In this document: positions 16,786-25,026 of the stretch, piece after piece
Numbering within the stretch: the first letter of the stretch is position 1
Layout: every line of letters begins with the position of its first letter
Assembly: GCA_021648845.1 (NCBI GenBank)
Contig: JAKJHY010000012.1
Span: 1-64,000 of the forward strand
Source: Mycobacterium sp. MBM
Lineage (GTDB): Bacteria > Actinomycetota > Actinomycetes > Mycobacteriales > Mycobacteriaceae
Direction of reading: 5' to 3'
Length of the DNA: 64,000 bases
Program-made: the position numbers and the translations under genes
The notes under the pieces: generated by a model
What the model saw: only the letters and a program-made list of their open reading frames with translations
What the model was told of the DNA's origin: nothing
Databases searched by the model: none

Positions 16786-18345
16786 TCACCACCGGCAGTA
16801 GTTGGGGTTTCCGGGCTGGATGTAGCGGAAATCCAGTAGATACATCTGCGGGCTCAGGTCGGGGGTCTGCCACGCCGGATCGGTGACGATGTCCGGTGTG
16901 GTGTAACGGTATCCGCCATAGGCATACGTCATCGGCACCCGGTAGCCGGCCTGCCCCCAGGCGTGAATCCATTTGCGGAACTCCACAACGGGCAGCGCAT
17001 ACCCGCGTGCCGAACCGTCGTAGTGGTAGATGACATCGCCGTAGCGGTCGTCCACATCCAGGATCCACACCACGTCCTCCTGGTAGTCCCACATCTTGAG
17101 CGGGTTGTCGCCCAGCAGCAGATGGTTGGAGGACTCGCCTTCGGTGCGCAGATTGCTGAACATGGAGAAATTGCCCGCGGTACGCAGACCCAGGTACGGC
17201 GTCAATCCGATGAACACCAACGCGATCGGGAAGACGTACAGCCAGGCCGGCATCCGCTTGTCCAGGATGGGCACACCCTCCCAACGCGGGCGCTCACCGG
17301 CCGAGAACACCGTCGCCAGTAGTGGCCAGATCGCGATCAGCAGGGCCGTGTCGAAGGCCAGTCCGGTGAGCAGGGTCAGCTCGGAGATCCGGTGAACGTG
17401 CGTGCTCCACCCGCATACCAAAGCGATACCGAAGCAGACACCGGCGTAGGCGTGCAGTCGGCGGCGGGTCAACAGTGCAGCGTGGCCGGCCGGCACGAAG
17501 GTGAACAACAACGCGACGGCCAGGGCGCCGAAATCGACGAAACCGATCAGGGCCAGCGCCGCGTGCATGGTCAGCGAGAACGCGACGATGGCCGCCTGCA
17601 GTCGCGGGACGGCCAACAGCAGACCGCCGCCCAATTCCCACGCGATCACCGCCACCGCCGCGATGAGCGCGATCGCCGCTGTGTTCGATGCCGGCCCGAA
17701 CAGCACCAGCGCCACCGTCGCCAGGCCCGCGGCGCCGACACCGAGGACCGCCACGGTAAATGTCCGGTTGCCCGCCATGCCGAATCTCCCTCGGCGCAGC
17801 AACCGATAGCCGAGAAGGGCGATCGTCACCGCGACCGGCAGCACCAGGGGCAGGCCGAGGACCCGGGTCTGCATGGCGCCGATGATCGACCGCAGAATCC
17901 CCGCCGCACAGGAGGCCGCGGGATCGAAGAAATCGGAGTTGAGCTTGTCGAATCCGGCGATGACGTAGACCAGGATCAGACCGCTGCGCAGTACCGGCAG
18001 CATCGTGGCGTAGTCGTCGTCGGGGGCATCGCGGCGCCGGATCAGCGAGTGCGCCAGCACCAGGATCATCGCCACGTTCAGGCACAGCATCAGATTGACG
18101 TGGTTGGCCACATCCGGGAATCGGAACAGCAGGAAGTAGGTTGTCGAGGCGCTCAGCAGGACCAGGAACTTCAGCCGGGTCATCCCGGTGAAGATCGCGG
18201 CACCGGCGAGCAGAACGAAGCCGCCGGTGAACCACGGATCGATCCACTGCTCACCCAGTTCCATGACGATGGCAACGGTGTAGAGCAGGGCGAACACCGA
18301 GAACGGGCGCACCGCCGGGTGCTGCCCAGCGCTCACCTGCGTCAC
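16786..18345 (-). CDS. Large polytopic membrane protein (HTTM/DoxX-like), function unknown
   Basis: An integral membrane protein of about 519 residues. Roughly ten to twelve hydrophobic segments lie between residues 15 and 390. A soluble C-terminal part of about 120 residues follows, with many aromatic residues and a terminal YCRW. The pattern VYVIAGFDKLNSDFFDPAASCA in the fourth or fifth segment is the feature I would associate with HTTM (vitamin-K carboxylase-like) membrane proteins. The catalytic residues of true carboxylases were not identified. I prefer the GTG at 18345 because the longer frame runs into the HxlR gene upstream. It lies 28 bases behind that gene on the same strand and may be read with it. 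Confidence 0.75.
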   Translation of the reverse strand: MTQVSAGQHPAVRPFSVFALLYTVAIVMELGEQWIDPWFTGGFVLLAGAAIFTGMTRLKFLVLLSASTTYFLLFRFPDVANHVNLMLCLNVAMILVLAHSLIRRRDAPDDDYATMLPVLRSGLILVYVIAGFDKLNSDFFDPAASCAAGILRSIIGAMQTRVLGLPLVLPVAVTIALLGYRLLRRGRFGMAGNRTFTVAVLGVGAAGLATVALVLFGPASNTAAIALIAAVAVIAWELGGGLLLAVPRLQAAIVAFSLTMHAALALIGFVDFGALAVALLFTFVPAGHAALLTRRRLHAYAGVCFGIALVCGWSTHVHRISELTLLTGLAFDTALLIAIWPLLATVFSAGERPRWEGVPILDKRMPAWLYVFPIALVFIGLTPYLGLRTAGNFSMFSNLRTEGESSNHLLLGDNPLKMWDYQEDVVWILDVDDRYGDVIYHYDGSARGYALPVVEFRKWIHAWGQAGYRVPMTYAYGGYRYTTPDIVTDPAWQTPDLSPQMYLLDFRYIQPGNPNYCRW

Positions 18346-18373
18346 GTGCGCAGTGTAACCGCGCAGCACATCG

Positions 18374-18847
18374 TCACCTGTTGTAGCGGACCTCGAGATC
18401 ATCGGAGTGCACTGCGGGGGCATCGGTATCGGCGGTCACGCGCACCTGAACCCGTCGGCCGTCACGGTCCAGGAAGGACAGCGGGGGCTTGCCGTCCTGG
18501 AGGTACGCATCACCCCACTGCATCAACGACAGGAAGACCGGCAGCAGATCCTCCCCGGCCCGGGTGAGGCGGTATTCGTCGCGCACCCGGGCGCCGGGCT
18601 CCCGATAGGGTGTCCGCTCGAGCACGCCGGCGGCCTCCAACTGCTTGAGTGCGCGCGACACCGCGGGTGCCGAGGTGCCGATGCGCTCCACGAAGTCCTC
18701 GAACCGTGTTGTGCCGTAGAAACATTCGCGAACCACCAGAAACACCGTCTTGGTGCTGAGCAGATTCAGCACCTTGGCCGCCGAACAGCGCTCACCGATG
18801 GTCCACGATCCCCGGTCCTGCAGCCGCGGCTCGAATGTCATCGCCAT
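18374..18847 (-). CDS. HxlR-type winged-helix transcription regulator
   Basis: A MarR/HxlR-like DNA-binding regulator of 157 residues. The HxlR signature is visible: CSAAKVLNLLSTKTVFLVVRECFYGTTRFEDF at about residues 20-52, then GTSAPAVSRALKQLEAAGVLER as the recognition helix and the wing with YRLTRAGEDL. A cysteine near residue 21, ahead of the first helix, is common in this family and may sense redox or electrophiles. It is divergent from the SDR-tautomerase pair. Their shared 90-base gap holds a long inverted repeat, so control of that pair plus self-regulation is likely. Confidence 0.92.
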   Translation of the reverse strand: MAMTFEPRLQDRGSWTIGERCSAAKVLNLLSTKTVFLVVRECFYGTTRFEDFVERIGTSAPAVSRALKQLEAAGVLERTPYREPGARVRDEYRLTRAGEDLLPVFLSLMQWGDAYLQDGKPPLSFLDRDGRRVQVRVTADTDAPAVHSDDLEVRYNR

Positions 18848-18867
18848 CACCGCAGTGTAGCTAATGC

Positions 18868-18909
18868 TTGCGTTATCCAGCTAGCCGTGCTTGTATCTCA
18901 CTAACGCAA
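18868..18909. promoter_or_regulatory. Inverted repeat in the HxlR/SDR divergent region
   Basis: Two perfect 8-base arms, TTGCGTTA at 18868-18875 and TAACGCAA at 18902-18909, lie 26 bases apart between the divergent genes. The arm centres are 34 bases apart, close to three helical turns. This suits either two dimers bound on one face or a pair of half-sites. HxlR regulators typically bind in such divergent gaps. Assignment as the operator of the adjacent HxlR gene is inferred from position. Confidence 0.6.
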
Positions 18910-18936
18910 TCGTTATTCAGATACGGAGGAACGGTC

Positions 18937-19638
18937 ATGGTCGCAATGAACGGCACGACGGTGTTGGTGACCGGAGGTCGACGCGGGCTCGGCTCGGCAC
19001 TGGTCGACGAAGCGCTCTCCCGCGGCGCCGCCAAGGTGTATTCGACTGCCCGCCAGCAGTATTCAGACAGTCGCGATCGGGTTGTCAGCCTCGCCCTTGA
19101 GGTCCGCGACGACTCGTCGGTCGCCGAGTTGGCGGCGAGCGCCGCCGACGTCGACATCGTCATCAACAACGCCGGGGTGCTACTGCCGGGGTCCCTGCTG
19201 ACCGGGGACTTCGACGAGATCACCACGACCTTCGATATCAACACATTCGGTCCGCTGCGGGTGACCAGGGCGTTGGCACCGACGCTGGCCGCCAACGGCG
19301 GCGGCGCCCTGGTCAACGTGCACTCGGTGCTGTCCTGGCTGGGCGGTAGCGGCGCCTATGGCGCATCTAAGGCCGCCATCTGGTCGCTGACCAACTCGCT
19401 GCGCGCCGAGTTGAAAGCGCAGGGCACTCAGGTGCTCGGTGTGCACGCCGGTTTCATCGACACCGACATGGTGGCGGCTGTCGGCCTGCCCAAGACCGCT
19501 CCCGCCGATGTCGCCGCCACGGTATTCGACGCCCTGGAGGCCGGCGCCCACGAAGTCCTGGTCGACGACATCACCGCGGCGGTGAAGGCCAAGCTGTCCG
19601 GGCCCGTCGAAGATCTCGTGTTCGACCTGGCGCACTGA
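18937..19638 (+). CDS. Short-chain dehydrogenase/reductase, HxlR-linked
   Basis: An SDR oxidoreductase of 233 residues. The cofactor loop is TGGRRGLG near residues 11-18, an NNAG motif is seen in VINNAGVLLPGS near 79, and YGASKAA holds the catalytic Tyr and Lys near 138. It is slightly shorter than average for SDRs but complete. The ATG at 18937 follows a strong GGAGGA ribosome site. It starts the rightward unit divergent from the HxlR regulator. The tautomerase gene follows after 30 bases and is likely in the same transcript. Substrate unknown; electrophile or quinone handling would fit an HxlR-controlled pair, but that is speculative. Confidence 0.92.
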   Translation: MVAMNGTTVLVTGGRRGLGSALVDEALSRGAAKVYSTARQQYSDSRDRVVSLALEVRDDSSVAELAASAADVDIVINNAGVLLPGSLLTGDFDEITTTFDINTFGPLRVTRALAPTLAANGGGALVNVHSVLSWLGGSGAYGASKAAIWSLTNSLRAELKAQGTQVLGVHAGFIDTDMVAAVGLPKTAPADVAATVFDALEAGAHEVLVDDITAAVKAKLSGPVEDLVFDLAH

Positions 19639-19668
19639 CCGGATCTTTCGAGAACGAGGAACAACATC

Positions 19669-20094
19669 ATGCCACTGTGGACCATTCACCACACCCCAGG
19701 AATCTTCACCGATACCGAGAAGCGCGAACTCGCCGCCCGCATCACCGACCACTACCAACAGATCGGTCTGCCGCGCTTCTACGTGGTCACCCTCTTCGCC
19801 GAGACGACAGAGTCGAACCTGTATGTGGGCGGCGAGCCCACCCCGGCCGGCGTGCGCGTAGTCATCGAACACATCGCCCGTAGCAGCGTGGATATCGCGG
19901 GACGACAACGCACCACACACTGGATCAAGTCGATTCTGGATCCCTACCTCGCCCGGCACGAGGGACTGCACTGGGAGTTTCACGTCGACGAGACCAGTGA
20001 AGAACTGTGGATGATCAACGGTCTCATTCCGCCCCCGGCCGGATCTCAGGCCGAACGGGAATGGGCCCGGACCAACCTGGCGTCCGCATACTGA
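19669..20094 (+). CDS. Tautomerase-superfamily protein (cis-CaaD-like)
   Basis: A 141-residue protein of the tautomerase superfamily. After Met removal the N-terminal residue is Pro, the catalytic base of this family (MPLWTIHHTPGIF). Other candidates for the cis-3-chloroacrylic acid dehalogenase group are the His in ITDHYQQ, near position 27, and the Arg in EHIARSS. Length and the fused two-unit layout match the cis-CaaD/MsCCH2 type, not the 60-residue 4-OT type. Real substrates of mycobacterial members are mostly unknown. A GAACGAGGAA ribosome site precedes the ATG. It is probably co-transcribed with the SDR gene. Confidence 0.88.
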   Translation: MPLWTIHHTPGIFTDTEKRELAARITDHYQQIGLPRFYVVTLFAETTESNLYVGGEPTPAGVRVVIEHIARSSVDIAGRQRTTHWIKSILDPYLARHEGLHWEFHVDETSEELWMINGLIPPPAGSQAEREWARTNLASAY

Positions 20095-20165
20095 AGCGTC
20101 GCGCACCGATCGGCATCCGCGCACGGTGATCCGAGAGCGGCGCGGTGGGCAGATACGCTGAGCGC

Positions 20166-20777
20166 ATGGCGCGTCCCATCGTTCGTGCGGCCCGGTTCGC
20201 TCTGGGTGCCGGCTGTCTGGTTGTGCTGACAGCCGGCTGCGGCTCCCCCACCATCGTCAACACCGGTGAGCCGTGGACCCCGCTCCAAACCCCTTCATCG
20301 ACAGCGGGGTTACCCGAACACCGCACCAACGCGCACCTGGCCGACGCCTCCGAGTACTACCTATCCGCGGCGACACCGAAGGTGTACCGCTTCGCCACAC
20401 CGAGCGGCCGCTGGCAGTGCGAGATCGTGCCGCACGCCTCGGCGGCGTGCCGGCCGACGGCGTCCTCGCAGCTGTCCATTGCCGGGGCGCCGACATCGGT
20501 ACCCGGAGCGGACGGCGAATCCGCCACCCCGAACACGATCCTCATCGATCGCACATCCGACGTGCGGTTCGTGGCGAACCCTGCCGTGCAGGACGCGACG
20601 GCGGGCACCGACCCCCCGATCGCCACGCTGCCGTTCGGTACGGTACTGCAGGTCGCTGGATTCCGTTGCAACGTACAAGAACTCACCGGGGTGTCGTGCG
20701 GCAGTGAGTCCAGCGGCAGGGGCTTCACGTTCGCGGCCGACGGCTACACCCCGGTGTACACCGATGTCGGCGAATAG
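20166..20777 (+). CDS. Putative lipoprotein upstream of an adenylate cyclase
   Basis: An exported lipoprotein of 203 residues. It has a basic N-terminus, a hydrophobic core and lipobox LTAGC, with Cys near residue 24. The mature part is Thr/Ser/Pro-rich at first, then has paired cysteines (WQCEIV, AACRP, FRCNV, VSCGS) that could form disulfides outside the membrane. No enzyme motif is visible. Its last 14 bases overlap the start of the adenylate cyclase gene in another frame. The lipoprotein may therefore be made together with, and perhaps act as the external partner of, that membrane cyclase. Confidence 0.85.
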   Translation: MARPIVRAARFALGAGCLVVLTAGCGSPTIVNTGEPWTPLQTPSSTAGLPEHRTNAHLADASEYYLSAATPKVYRFATPSGRWQCEIVPHASAACRPTASSQLSIAGAPTSVPGADGESATPNTILIDRTSDVRFVANPAVQDATAGTDPPIATLPFGTVLQVAGFRCNVQELTGVSCGSESSGRGFTFAADGYTPVYTDVGE

Positions 20778-22239
20778 GGCGTTCCGGTTCACCGCAGGAT
20801 TGGTCTTCGCACACCTGCTCACCTCGGCCGAGGTGGTGATCGTACTGGTGTCCCTGCGCAACCAGAGCCGGTCCGCGGCAGAGTCGCTGCTGCCCAAGGC
20901 CGACCCGATGATGCTGCTGGTCGTGGTGCTGCTGGGCACGGTGCTCGCGGCGGTCGGCGGGTACCGCATCATCGCGCCGTCGCTGCGCTGGTTCGACGCC
21001 GGAATCGAACCCGACGCCCGCCAGCGCCGTGCGGCGATCAATATAGTCCGGCACCAGGCCGTACTACTGATGTCGATCTGGCTGCTCAGCGGAACATTGT
21101 TCATCCTCGGCAACGGTGTCACCGGCTGGATTCCGATTCTGCTGATCGAGATGTCGGTGCTGTTCGGTGGCATCTCGACCGCCGGCAGCAGCCTGCTGTT
21201 CACCCAGCGCGTGACGCGACCGCTGGTGGCTGCGGCGTCCCGGGATTTCGAGGGCCGGGTGACCGCGCCCGGGGTCCAGGCCCGGCTGGTGTTGATGTGG
21301 ACGCTCACCACCGCGTTGCCGAGTCTCACCATCGCCGCCATGGTGGTGAGCCGAGCCAACGGCTGGCTGATCCCACCCACGGCATCGGTCGACGTTGCGG
21401 TGGTGCTGCTCTCGCTGGTGTCCGTAGCGCTCGGGTTGCGCACCCTGATGCTGGTGTCCATCTCGATCGCCGATCCATTGCGCGAGATCATCGACGCGAT
21501 GGCCGATGTCGAGCAGGGCCGGATCGGTCAGCAGGTCGATGTCTACGAACGCTCGGAGATCGGCCGGCTGCAGAGCGGGTTCAACCGCATGGTGGCCGGC
21601 CTGCAGGAACGCGACCGTCTGCGTGATCTGTTCGGCAGGCACGTCGGCCCCGACGTGGTCAGCATGGCCATCGAAACCGGCGCCGTCGCCGATGACGTGC
21701 TGTCCGGCGACGTGCGCGAGGTGGCCGTGCTGTTCGTCGATGTCACGGCGTCCACGGCACTGGCGTTGACGCGTTCGCCGGCCGACGTGGCCGACGTGTT
21801 CAACGATTTCTTCCGGATCGTGGTGGCGGCCGTCGACACCCACGGCGGGCTGATCAACAAATTTCAGGGCGACGCCGCGCTGGCGGTGTTCGGCGCCCCG
21901 ATCGCCTCCGACACAGCGGCCGCCTCGGCGCTGGCCGCGGCCCGCACGCTGGGCGGGGCCCTCGGACGCCAGGAACTGGAGTACGGCATCGGCGTATCCG
22001 CCGGGCCCGTGTTCGCCGGCAATATCGGCGCCGAAAATCGCTACGAATACACCGTCATCGGCGACCCGGTGAACGAGGCGGCGCGGCTGGCCGACTTCGC
22101 CAAGGCCATTCCCGGACGCATCGCCTGTTCCGGCGCGGCGGTGCACCGAGCCGGTGCCGAAGGCGAGCACTGGCAGCGACACGGCGCGGTGACGTTGCGC
22201 GGGCGTTCCGAACCCACCGATGTGCACGTGCCACGATGA
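20764..22239 (+). CDS. Membrane adenylate cyclase with HAMP domain (class III, catalytically intact)
   Basis: Makes cAMP from ATP at the membrane; 491 residues. Six hydrophobic segments lie within residues 5-240, then HAMP at about 235-295 and the cyclase domain at 310-491. The residues needed for catalysis are present: metal Asp D326 (FVDVTAS), Lys K366 and second metal Asp D370 (NKFQGD), and the N437...R441 pair (VNEAAR). The base-reading segment reads YTVIGDPVN, as in many Rv1318c/Rv1319c/Rv3645-type cyclases. The ATG at 20764 overlaps the lipoprotein gene by 14 bases. The epoxide hydrolase gene follows after four bases. It contrasts with the degenerate cyclase domain at 9738-11915. Confidence 0.93.
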   Translation: MSANRAFRFTAGLVFAHLLTSAEVVIVLVSLRNQSRSAAESLLPKADPMMLLVVVLLGTVLAAVGGYRIIAPSLRWFDAGIEPDARQRRAAINIVRHQAVLLMSIWLLSGTLFILGNGVTGWIPILLIEMSVLFGGISTAGSSLLFTQRVTRPLVAAASRDFEGRVTAPGVQARLVLMWTLTTALPSLTIAAMVVSRANGWLIPPTASVDVAVVLLSLVSVALGLRTLMLVSISIADPLREIIDAMADVEQGRIGQQVDVYERSEIGRLQSGFNRMVAGLQERDRLRDLFGRHVGPDVVSMAIETGAVADDVLSGDVREVAVLFVDVTASTALALTRSPADVADVFNDFFRIVVAAVDTHGGLINKFQGDAALAVFGAPIASDTAAASALAAARTLGGALGRQELEYGIGVSAGPVFAGNIGAENRYEYTVIGDPVNEAARLADFAKAIPGRIACSGAAVHRAGAEGEHWQRHGAVTLRGRSEPTDVHVPR

Positions 22240-22243
22240 CCCG

Positions 22244-23377
22244 ATGAGCGAGATCACGCCCTTCCGTATCACGGTGTCCGACGAACAACTCGACGATCTG
22301 CGGCGGCGGTTGACGCACACCCGCTGGCCCGAATCCGAATGCGTGGACGACTGGAGCCAGGGCATCCCGCTGGCCTACACGCAGGAGCTCGCCGGCTACT
22401 GGGCCGACGGCTACGACTGGCGGGCACGCGAGGCGGCGCTGAATCGCTTTCCCCAGTTCGTCACCGAGATAGACGACCTGGGCCTCCATTTCATCCACCA
22501 ACGCTCCCCGCACGAGAATGCGTTTCCTTTGGTCATCACCCACGGCTGGCCGGGGTCGATCGTCGAGTTCGCCAAGATCATCACCCCACTGACCGATCCC
22601 ACCGCACACGGTGGTCGTGCCGAAGATGCCTTCCATATCGTCTGCCCGTCGCTGCCCGGCTACGGTTTCTCGGGCAAACCCGGTCGCACCGGATGGGGTG
22701 TCGAACGGATCGCCGCGGCGTGGGACACCTTGATGAACCGGTTGGGCTATCCGCGTTACGGCGCGCAAGGCGGTGACTGGGGCGCGGCCGTCACCACGCA
22801 GATCGGACGAAACGGCCGCGGTTGCATTGCGATACACACCAACATGCCGATCGGGCGACCCACCGACGAAAGCATGCAGAACCCGACCGAGGACGACCAG
22901 CGCGCCTTCGCGGCGATGAAGCACTACCGCAGATGGGAGTCGGGCTACTCCAAGCAGCAGGCCACCCGGCCGCAGACACTGGGCTATGGCCTGGTCGATT
23001 CCCCGGTGGCCCAGCTGGCCTGGATCGTGGAGAAGTTCTGGTCCTGGAGTGACTGCGACGGACATCCCGAGAACGTGTTCACCCGGGATGAACTGCTGGA
23101 CAACGTGATGCTGTACTGGCTCACCGCGGCCGGGGCATCTTCGGCGCGACTGTACTGGGAAAGCTTCGGCGCGTTCGGCGACGCTACACCGGTACCGCTG
23201 CCCACCGGTGTCGCCGACTTCCCCAAAGAGATCATGCGGTCGCCGCGCCCGTGGTGCGAGCCGCACTACAACATCACCCGGTGGACCACGATGCCGCGCG
23301 GAGGTCATTTCGCCGCGTTCGAACAACCCGAGTTGCTGGTCGAGGACATCAGGGCGTTCTTCGCGACGGTGCGGTGA
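22244..23377 (+). CDS. Epoxide hydrolase (alpha/beta-hydrolase fold)
   Basis: A 377-residue epoxide hydrolase. The N-terminal EHN region (FRITVSDEQLDDLRRRL) is typical of microsomal-type enzymes. The oxyanion motif HGWPGS lies near residue 102, the nucleophile Asp178 in GGDWGA, and the catalytic His355 in GGHFAAF. The enzyme would open an epoxide by forming an ester on Asp178. Mycobacteria carry many such genes for lipid and xenobiotic epoxides. It starts four bases after the adenylate cyclase stop, so it is probably the last gene of that rightward unit. Confidence 0.93.
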   Translation: MSEITPFRITVSDEQLDDLRRRLTHTRWPESECVDDWSQGIPLAYTQELAGYWADGYDWRAREAALNRFPQFVTEIDDLGLHFIHQRSPHENAFPLVITHGWPGSIVEFAKIITPLTDPTAHGGRAEDAFHIVCPSLPGYGFSGKPGRTGWGVERIAAAWDTLMNRLGYPRYGAQGGDWGAAVTTQIGRNGRGCIAIHTNMPIGRPTDESMQNPTEDDQRAFAAMKHYRRWESGYSKQQATRPQTLGYGLVDSPVAQLAWIVEKFWSWSDCDGHPENVFTRDELLDNVMLYWLTAAGASSARLYWESFGAFGDATPVPLPTGVADFPKEIMRSPRPWCEPHYNITRWTTMPRGGHFAAFEQPELLVEDIRAFFATVR

Positions 23378-23449
23378 CTCAGCGGGCCGGAGCGGAGCGA
23401 CCGGGGGTTGTGGCTCAGCGGGCAGGAGCGGAGCGACCGGGGGATGTGG
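23378..23449. repeat. Tandem direct repeat, two 36-base units
   Basis: Two adjacent 36-base units (23378-23413 and 23414-23449) differ at only two positions. Each begins CTCAGCGGGC and contains GGAGCGGAGCGACCGGGGG. Unit 1 starts right after the epoxide hydrolase stop. Unit 2 holds the last codons and stop of the opposing NCS1 permease gene. Because the genes converge here, the repeat may have come from duplication of a short 3'-end element. I see no hairpin strong enough to call a terminator. Confidence 0.85.
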
Positions 23450-24848
23450 TGAGCCGGTAGCCACCGTAAAGAAGTCCCGCGACAAGGAAATTCACGAAGT
23501 ATGCGATATCGGCGCCGTGCCAGGCCAGGGCAACGGGCCCCTGGATCAGGGTGGTGTTCATGAACGGCACCGCCGCGGCATAGGACAGCACGAAGACGAC
23601 CAGCGCGGCAACCGCGTGCCGGCGTTCGGTGATCGCAGATCCCACATCGACGGCCGGCCCCGCTCCGCGGGTGCGCAGCACCCAGTCGATGCCGATGATG
23701 GCCACGAAGGCCGGGATCCAGTAACCGATCAGCAGCAAGACATCGAGGAATCGCGTCGAGGTATGGGCACCGTCGAGCCACAGGATGAGGAAGAACGCCA
23801 GAACGGTCACCACGACGGCAGACACCGGCCTGCGCAACCGCACGCCCAGCGTTTGCAGGGCGAGCGAACCGCTGTAGTCGTTCATCACGCCCGAGCCCAC
23901 CGAGGCCAAGGCGATGATCAACAGCGCGATCGCGCCCAGCGCCCCGCCGCCCATCACATCGCGCACCCCTTCGGCGGTGTGCGCACCGATGACGTCGGCG
24001 GCGGCGATCCCGATTCCCTGGACAAAGATGTAGGCCAGTACCATTCCGCCGAATGTGTAGCCGAACACCCGTGCCTTCGGCGAGTCGACCGGCAGGTAAC
24101 GGCTGAAGTCGGCGGCGTAGCTGGCCCACGAGATCGTCAGACTGAGCGCGATGGTCACCTCCAGCACGAATGCCCCGACGAGATCGGCGCCGGTGACGGT
24201 GGCCGGCGTGACGACACTGCCGGCCGGGTGACTCCCGACGAGCTTGACCGCGAACACCACGAACGTCGCGAGCAACACCACCGTCAACACGGCCTGCAGC
24301 CGGTGGATGAGTTCATAGCCCACGAACCCGACCGCACCCTGCACACCCAGCACGATCAGCACCGCCACCCAGAACGGGATATCGAGCAGCAGCGCCAGCG
24401 CCTGCCCGCCGAACAATCCGACCAGAGCGTCCCAGGCGATCGAGGACAACCACTGCAGTGCGGCGGGCAGTGCCACGGCGGGGCCGAAGGTCAGCCGGGC
24501 CGAGGGCAGTTGCGCGGTACCGGTGCGCGGACCCCAGGTGGACAGATAGGCCACCACCAGCCCGCCGAGCACCGTACCGATGACCATGGCCAACAACCCC
24601 AGCCAGAAGCCCAGGCCCAGCAGGATCGCCAGGGTGCCGGTGAAGACACCGGTCATATTGACCTGCGGGGCGAACCACACGGTGAACAACCTGGCCGGGG
24701 TGCCGTACCGGCGATCCGCGGCGACAGGCGCAATGCCGTGGGTCTCCACCGCCAGGTCACCGGCCCCGCTCGGGGATCTGCCGCTGAAGGGCGGCGAGTC
24801 AATCGCCCGATTGGATGTCTGAGAGCCACTTGCCACGCCGCCGGTCAT
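23415..24848 (-). CDS. NCS1-family nucleobase/cation symporter (cytosine/purine permease)
   Basis: An inner-membrane transporter of 477 residues with about twelve membrane segments. The NCS1 features are RLFTVWFAPQVNMTGVFTG near residue 53, SWASYAADFSRYLP near 248 and GSGVMNDYSGSLALQTLGV near 325. These match the purine/cytosine branch (PurP/CodB). Substrate could be cytosine, purines, allantoin or similar. The last few residues are encoded in the second copy of the tandem repeat at 23414-23449. It is divergent from the polyamine ABC transporter operon with a 178-base gap, so the two may share a nitrogen-linked control. Confidence 0.92.
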   Translation of the reverse strand: MTGGVASGSQTSNRAIDSPPFSGRSPSGAGDLAVETHGIAPVAADRRYGTPARLFTVWFAPQVNMTGVFTGTLAILLGLGFWLGLLAMVIGTVLGGLVVAYLSTWGPRTGTAQLPSARLTFGPAVALPAALQWLSSIAWDALVGLFGGQALALLLDIPFWVAVLIVLGVQGAVGFVGYELIHRLQAVLTVVLLATFVVFAVKLVGSHPAGSVVTPATVTGADLVGAFVLEVTIALSLTISWASYAADFSRYLPVDSPKARVFGYTFGGMVLAYIFVQGIGIAAADVIGAHTAEGVRDVMGGGALGAIALLIIALASVGSGVMNDYSGSLALQTLGVRLRRPVSAVVVTVLAFFLILWLDGAHTSTRFLDVLLLIGYWIPAFVAIIGIDWVLRTRGAGPAVDVGSAITERRHAVAALVVFVLSYAAAVPFMNTTLIQGPVALAWHGADIAYFVNFLVAGLLYGGYRLTTSPGRSAPAR

Positions 24849-25026
24849 GGCAGTATTCGATCACGCCACCCCGGTCCGGCCGGGCACCCGCCTCCGATGT
24901 TTGTGCATGTCGACACATCGGCGCAGCGGATTCTGTCCCCGATGCGGCAAACAAGCTATGGATTCCATTGTCGGAATGTAAATTCGTTGCGGAATCGCTT
25001 GCGAAGGTCGTGGTGATCGGTAATGG
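24849..25026. promoter_or_regulatory. Divergent promoter region between NCS1 permease and polyamine transporter
   Basis: A 178-base gap between divergent transport genes, with its AT-richer part at about 24950-25000. ATTCC-N6-GGAAT (24962-24977) is followed by ATTC-N6-GAAT (24982-24995), giving two GGAAT elements 18 bases apart. These are candidate operator half-sites. No -35/-10 pair stands out. The identity of any regulator is unknown. Confidence 0.4.

Noticed and set aside
23208..25016. 602-codon plus-strand frame opposite the NCS1 permease gene
   Set aside because: Antisense shadow with low-complexity His/Gln/Asp/Arg composition and no domain; the permease on the other strand is unmistakable.
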